From Magallana angulata (lineage: Eukaryota; Mollusca; Bivalvia; Ostreida; Ostreidae): a stretch of DNA of 64,000 nucleotides. The translations under genes and the position numbers were made by a program. Shown here piece after piece: positions 62,781 through 64,000 of the stretch. The notes below the pieces were generated by a model. The model did no database searches and was not told the origin of the DNA. It saw nothing but the letters and a program-made list of their open reading frames with translations. Position 1 is the stretch's first letter. The number at the start of each line of letters is the position of its first letter. Location of the stretch: positions 15,444,501 through 15,508,500 of the forward strand of contig NC_069120.1 of assembly GCF_025612915.1 (NCBI RefSeq), given 5' to 3'.

Positions 62781-63179
62781 TAGTTCACAAGTGGCTGTAA
62801 AGCTGTATTATACAAGCTCTCCAGAAAATTTTTATCAACCAACTTCACAAAGTGAGTCTGTATTGAACCGACATTCAGGACGTCATAATCATATCCCGTA
62901 ATAACTGCTTGAAATAATTTTAAAAAATGCCAATTTTTACCTGCACGATAGGCTTATTCCCCTATATATTGCCGACAATGCAAAGAAACATTTCTTAAAA
63001 TAATTTATACACATTTTAATTTCACGACAGTTAACCTTATCTTTGGAATTTTTATTCATTTTTTTAAAGAGGATGTCGCTTCTTATGTCTCATATAATCA
63101 CAATCTCAAAACCAATGTCTTTAAATAGTTTGTTTTTCTCGATAACTTTGCAACTCAGCTGCCCGACCCCGTGTAATTT
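62781..63179. other. Intergenic, no gene recognised
   Basis: AT-rich spacer with no feature beyond short unsupported frames. Confidence 0.45.
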
Positions 63180-63720
63180 TTCGCGGGGGGTGGGGGTGGG
63201 GGGGGGGGGGGGGGAGGTCTTGTCACAACTTTGTGGTATGAGGATGCATTTGGAGATATTTTCTTAATTCAGCCGAGGCCTATACTTTAACAATGTGTTG
63301 CATGTACTCTAATAACAATGGCGTCGGAAGCAAATTGAAAAAAAATATTGACAAGAATTCCCATAATCATGAAAATTCTAATCCGTAGGGGTAAGGTATA
63401 CCAATAACTCCAATCTTACCTGTCCAATTTTCCCCCCAAATCATGAAATTCCTAATCCGTGGTGGTGGTGGTGGTGGGGGGGGGGGGGGTGCTAGTATAC
63501 CAACTATGACTCTAATTTTTAATATCACTATTAATATTTCATTCTCTTTAAGGTCTTTTAAGGAACAATTTTGTTTGTTGCGAGGAAAAAGTAGGGGGGG
63601 GGGGGGGGGAATCCTCCCTGTTGCTATGTTCCTAATGGTTAGGTCTAACTTGGCAAAAAGGGGGTGGGGGGGGGATAAGTCCCCCCCCCCCCCCCCCCAG
63701 CCCCCCTTCCCTGTTCCGAC
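63180..63720. repeat. Cluster of G-tract dispersed repeats
   Basis: Four or more G or C tracts of 10-20 bp. AAATTCCTAATCCGTGG-type start words occur at about 63375 and 63447, TTGCGAGGAAAAAGTAGG at about 63579, and AGGTCTAACTTGGCAAAAAG before the last tract. Open frames across this cluster on both strands are low-complexity artefacts. Confidence 0.7.
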
Positions 63721-64000
63721 GCCTATGAATAAAAATGCGTATATACATGTATCTTTATACACGTGTATTCAAACAAAGTCATTAAATGTAATTTTTTTCA
63801 GTTCTAAGAGGATATCTGAAGCCGATCGAATTCTTTACTCGCATCTTTTATCCATTATCTTGATAAAATGTACACCAATCTCATAATTTAATTTTCCGAA
63901 AAATAATACCCTATGAAATGTTGTTATCCAGAGATAATATGATTATAGGCCTACCTAATATATTGTTTTTTTTATTTATTCCGTCCCTATTCCGGCGATT

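Noticed and set aside
63367-63886. Pro- or Gly-rich frames on both strands
   Set aside because: They translate polyG/polyC tracts of a dispersed repeat family and lack any conserved feature.

Overview
The window is eukaryotic nuclear DNA, AT-rich and intron-dense. It is most likely from a bivalve mollusc, possibly an oyster. The reasons are the gene set, repeated ACATGTA-type motifs, long GA/CT microsatellites, tRNA-derived SINEs, many small foldback elements and short degenerate tandem repeats. The species call is an inference. No retroviral, LTR or capsid-bearing element was recognised.

Layout. Positions 1-2.3 kb hold a foldback element whose inverted arms carry 21-bp tandem arrays, with a second MITE (short non-autonomous DNA transposon) nested in its loop. 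From 4.3 to 10.8 kb two near-identical two-exon genes (small, predicted lipid-anchored, stathmin-like proteins) flank a three-exon gene for a secreted von Willebrand C-type protein. From 14.8 to 21.5 kb (minus strand) lies a complete 14-exon ECD (ecdysoneless) orthologue. It sits head to head with LAMTOR2 (plus strand, 4 exons, 21.6-24.0 kb) across a 165-bp shared promoter. From 24.9 to 53.9 kb (minus) are two complete 24-exon GPLD1 paralogues (GPI-specific phospholipase D), with exon phases matching one for one. A small open frame for a secreted Lys/Trp/Gly-rich cationic protein lies between them. From 57.8 to 59.4 kb (minus) is a single-exon SLC46-type transporter. The remaining intergenic DNA is mostly repeats.

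How the genes relate. ECD and LAMTOR2 probably share a promoter. It carries an ETS-like site and a TCATGTGAC E-box of the type bound by MiT/TFE factors, which fits LAMTOR2's lysosomal role. The GPLD1 pair is the most interesting locus. The distal copy (39.0-53.9 kb) keeps every expected metal-ligand position of the zinc phospholipase domain. The proximal copy (24.9-33.3 kb) has an intact frame, signal peptide and FG-GAP propeller, but eight of nine aligned metal-ligand positions are substituted. It therefore reads as a secreted pseudo-phospholipase beside an active-looking sister. The same copy uses two GC-AG introns where its sister uses GT-AG.

Limits. Exon borders were assigned by eye from splice consensus, continuous reading frame and remembered vertebrate homologues. 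Untranslated exons were not mapped, and repeat borders are approximate.
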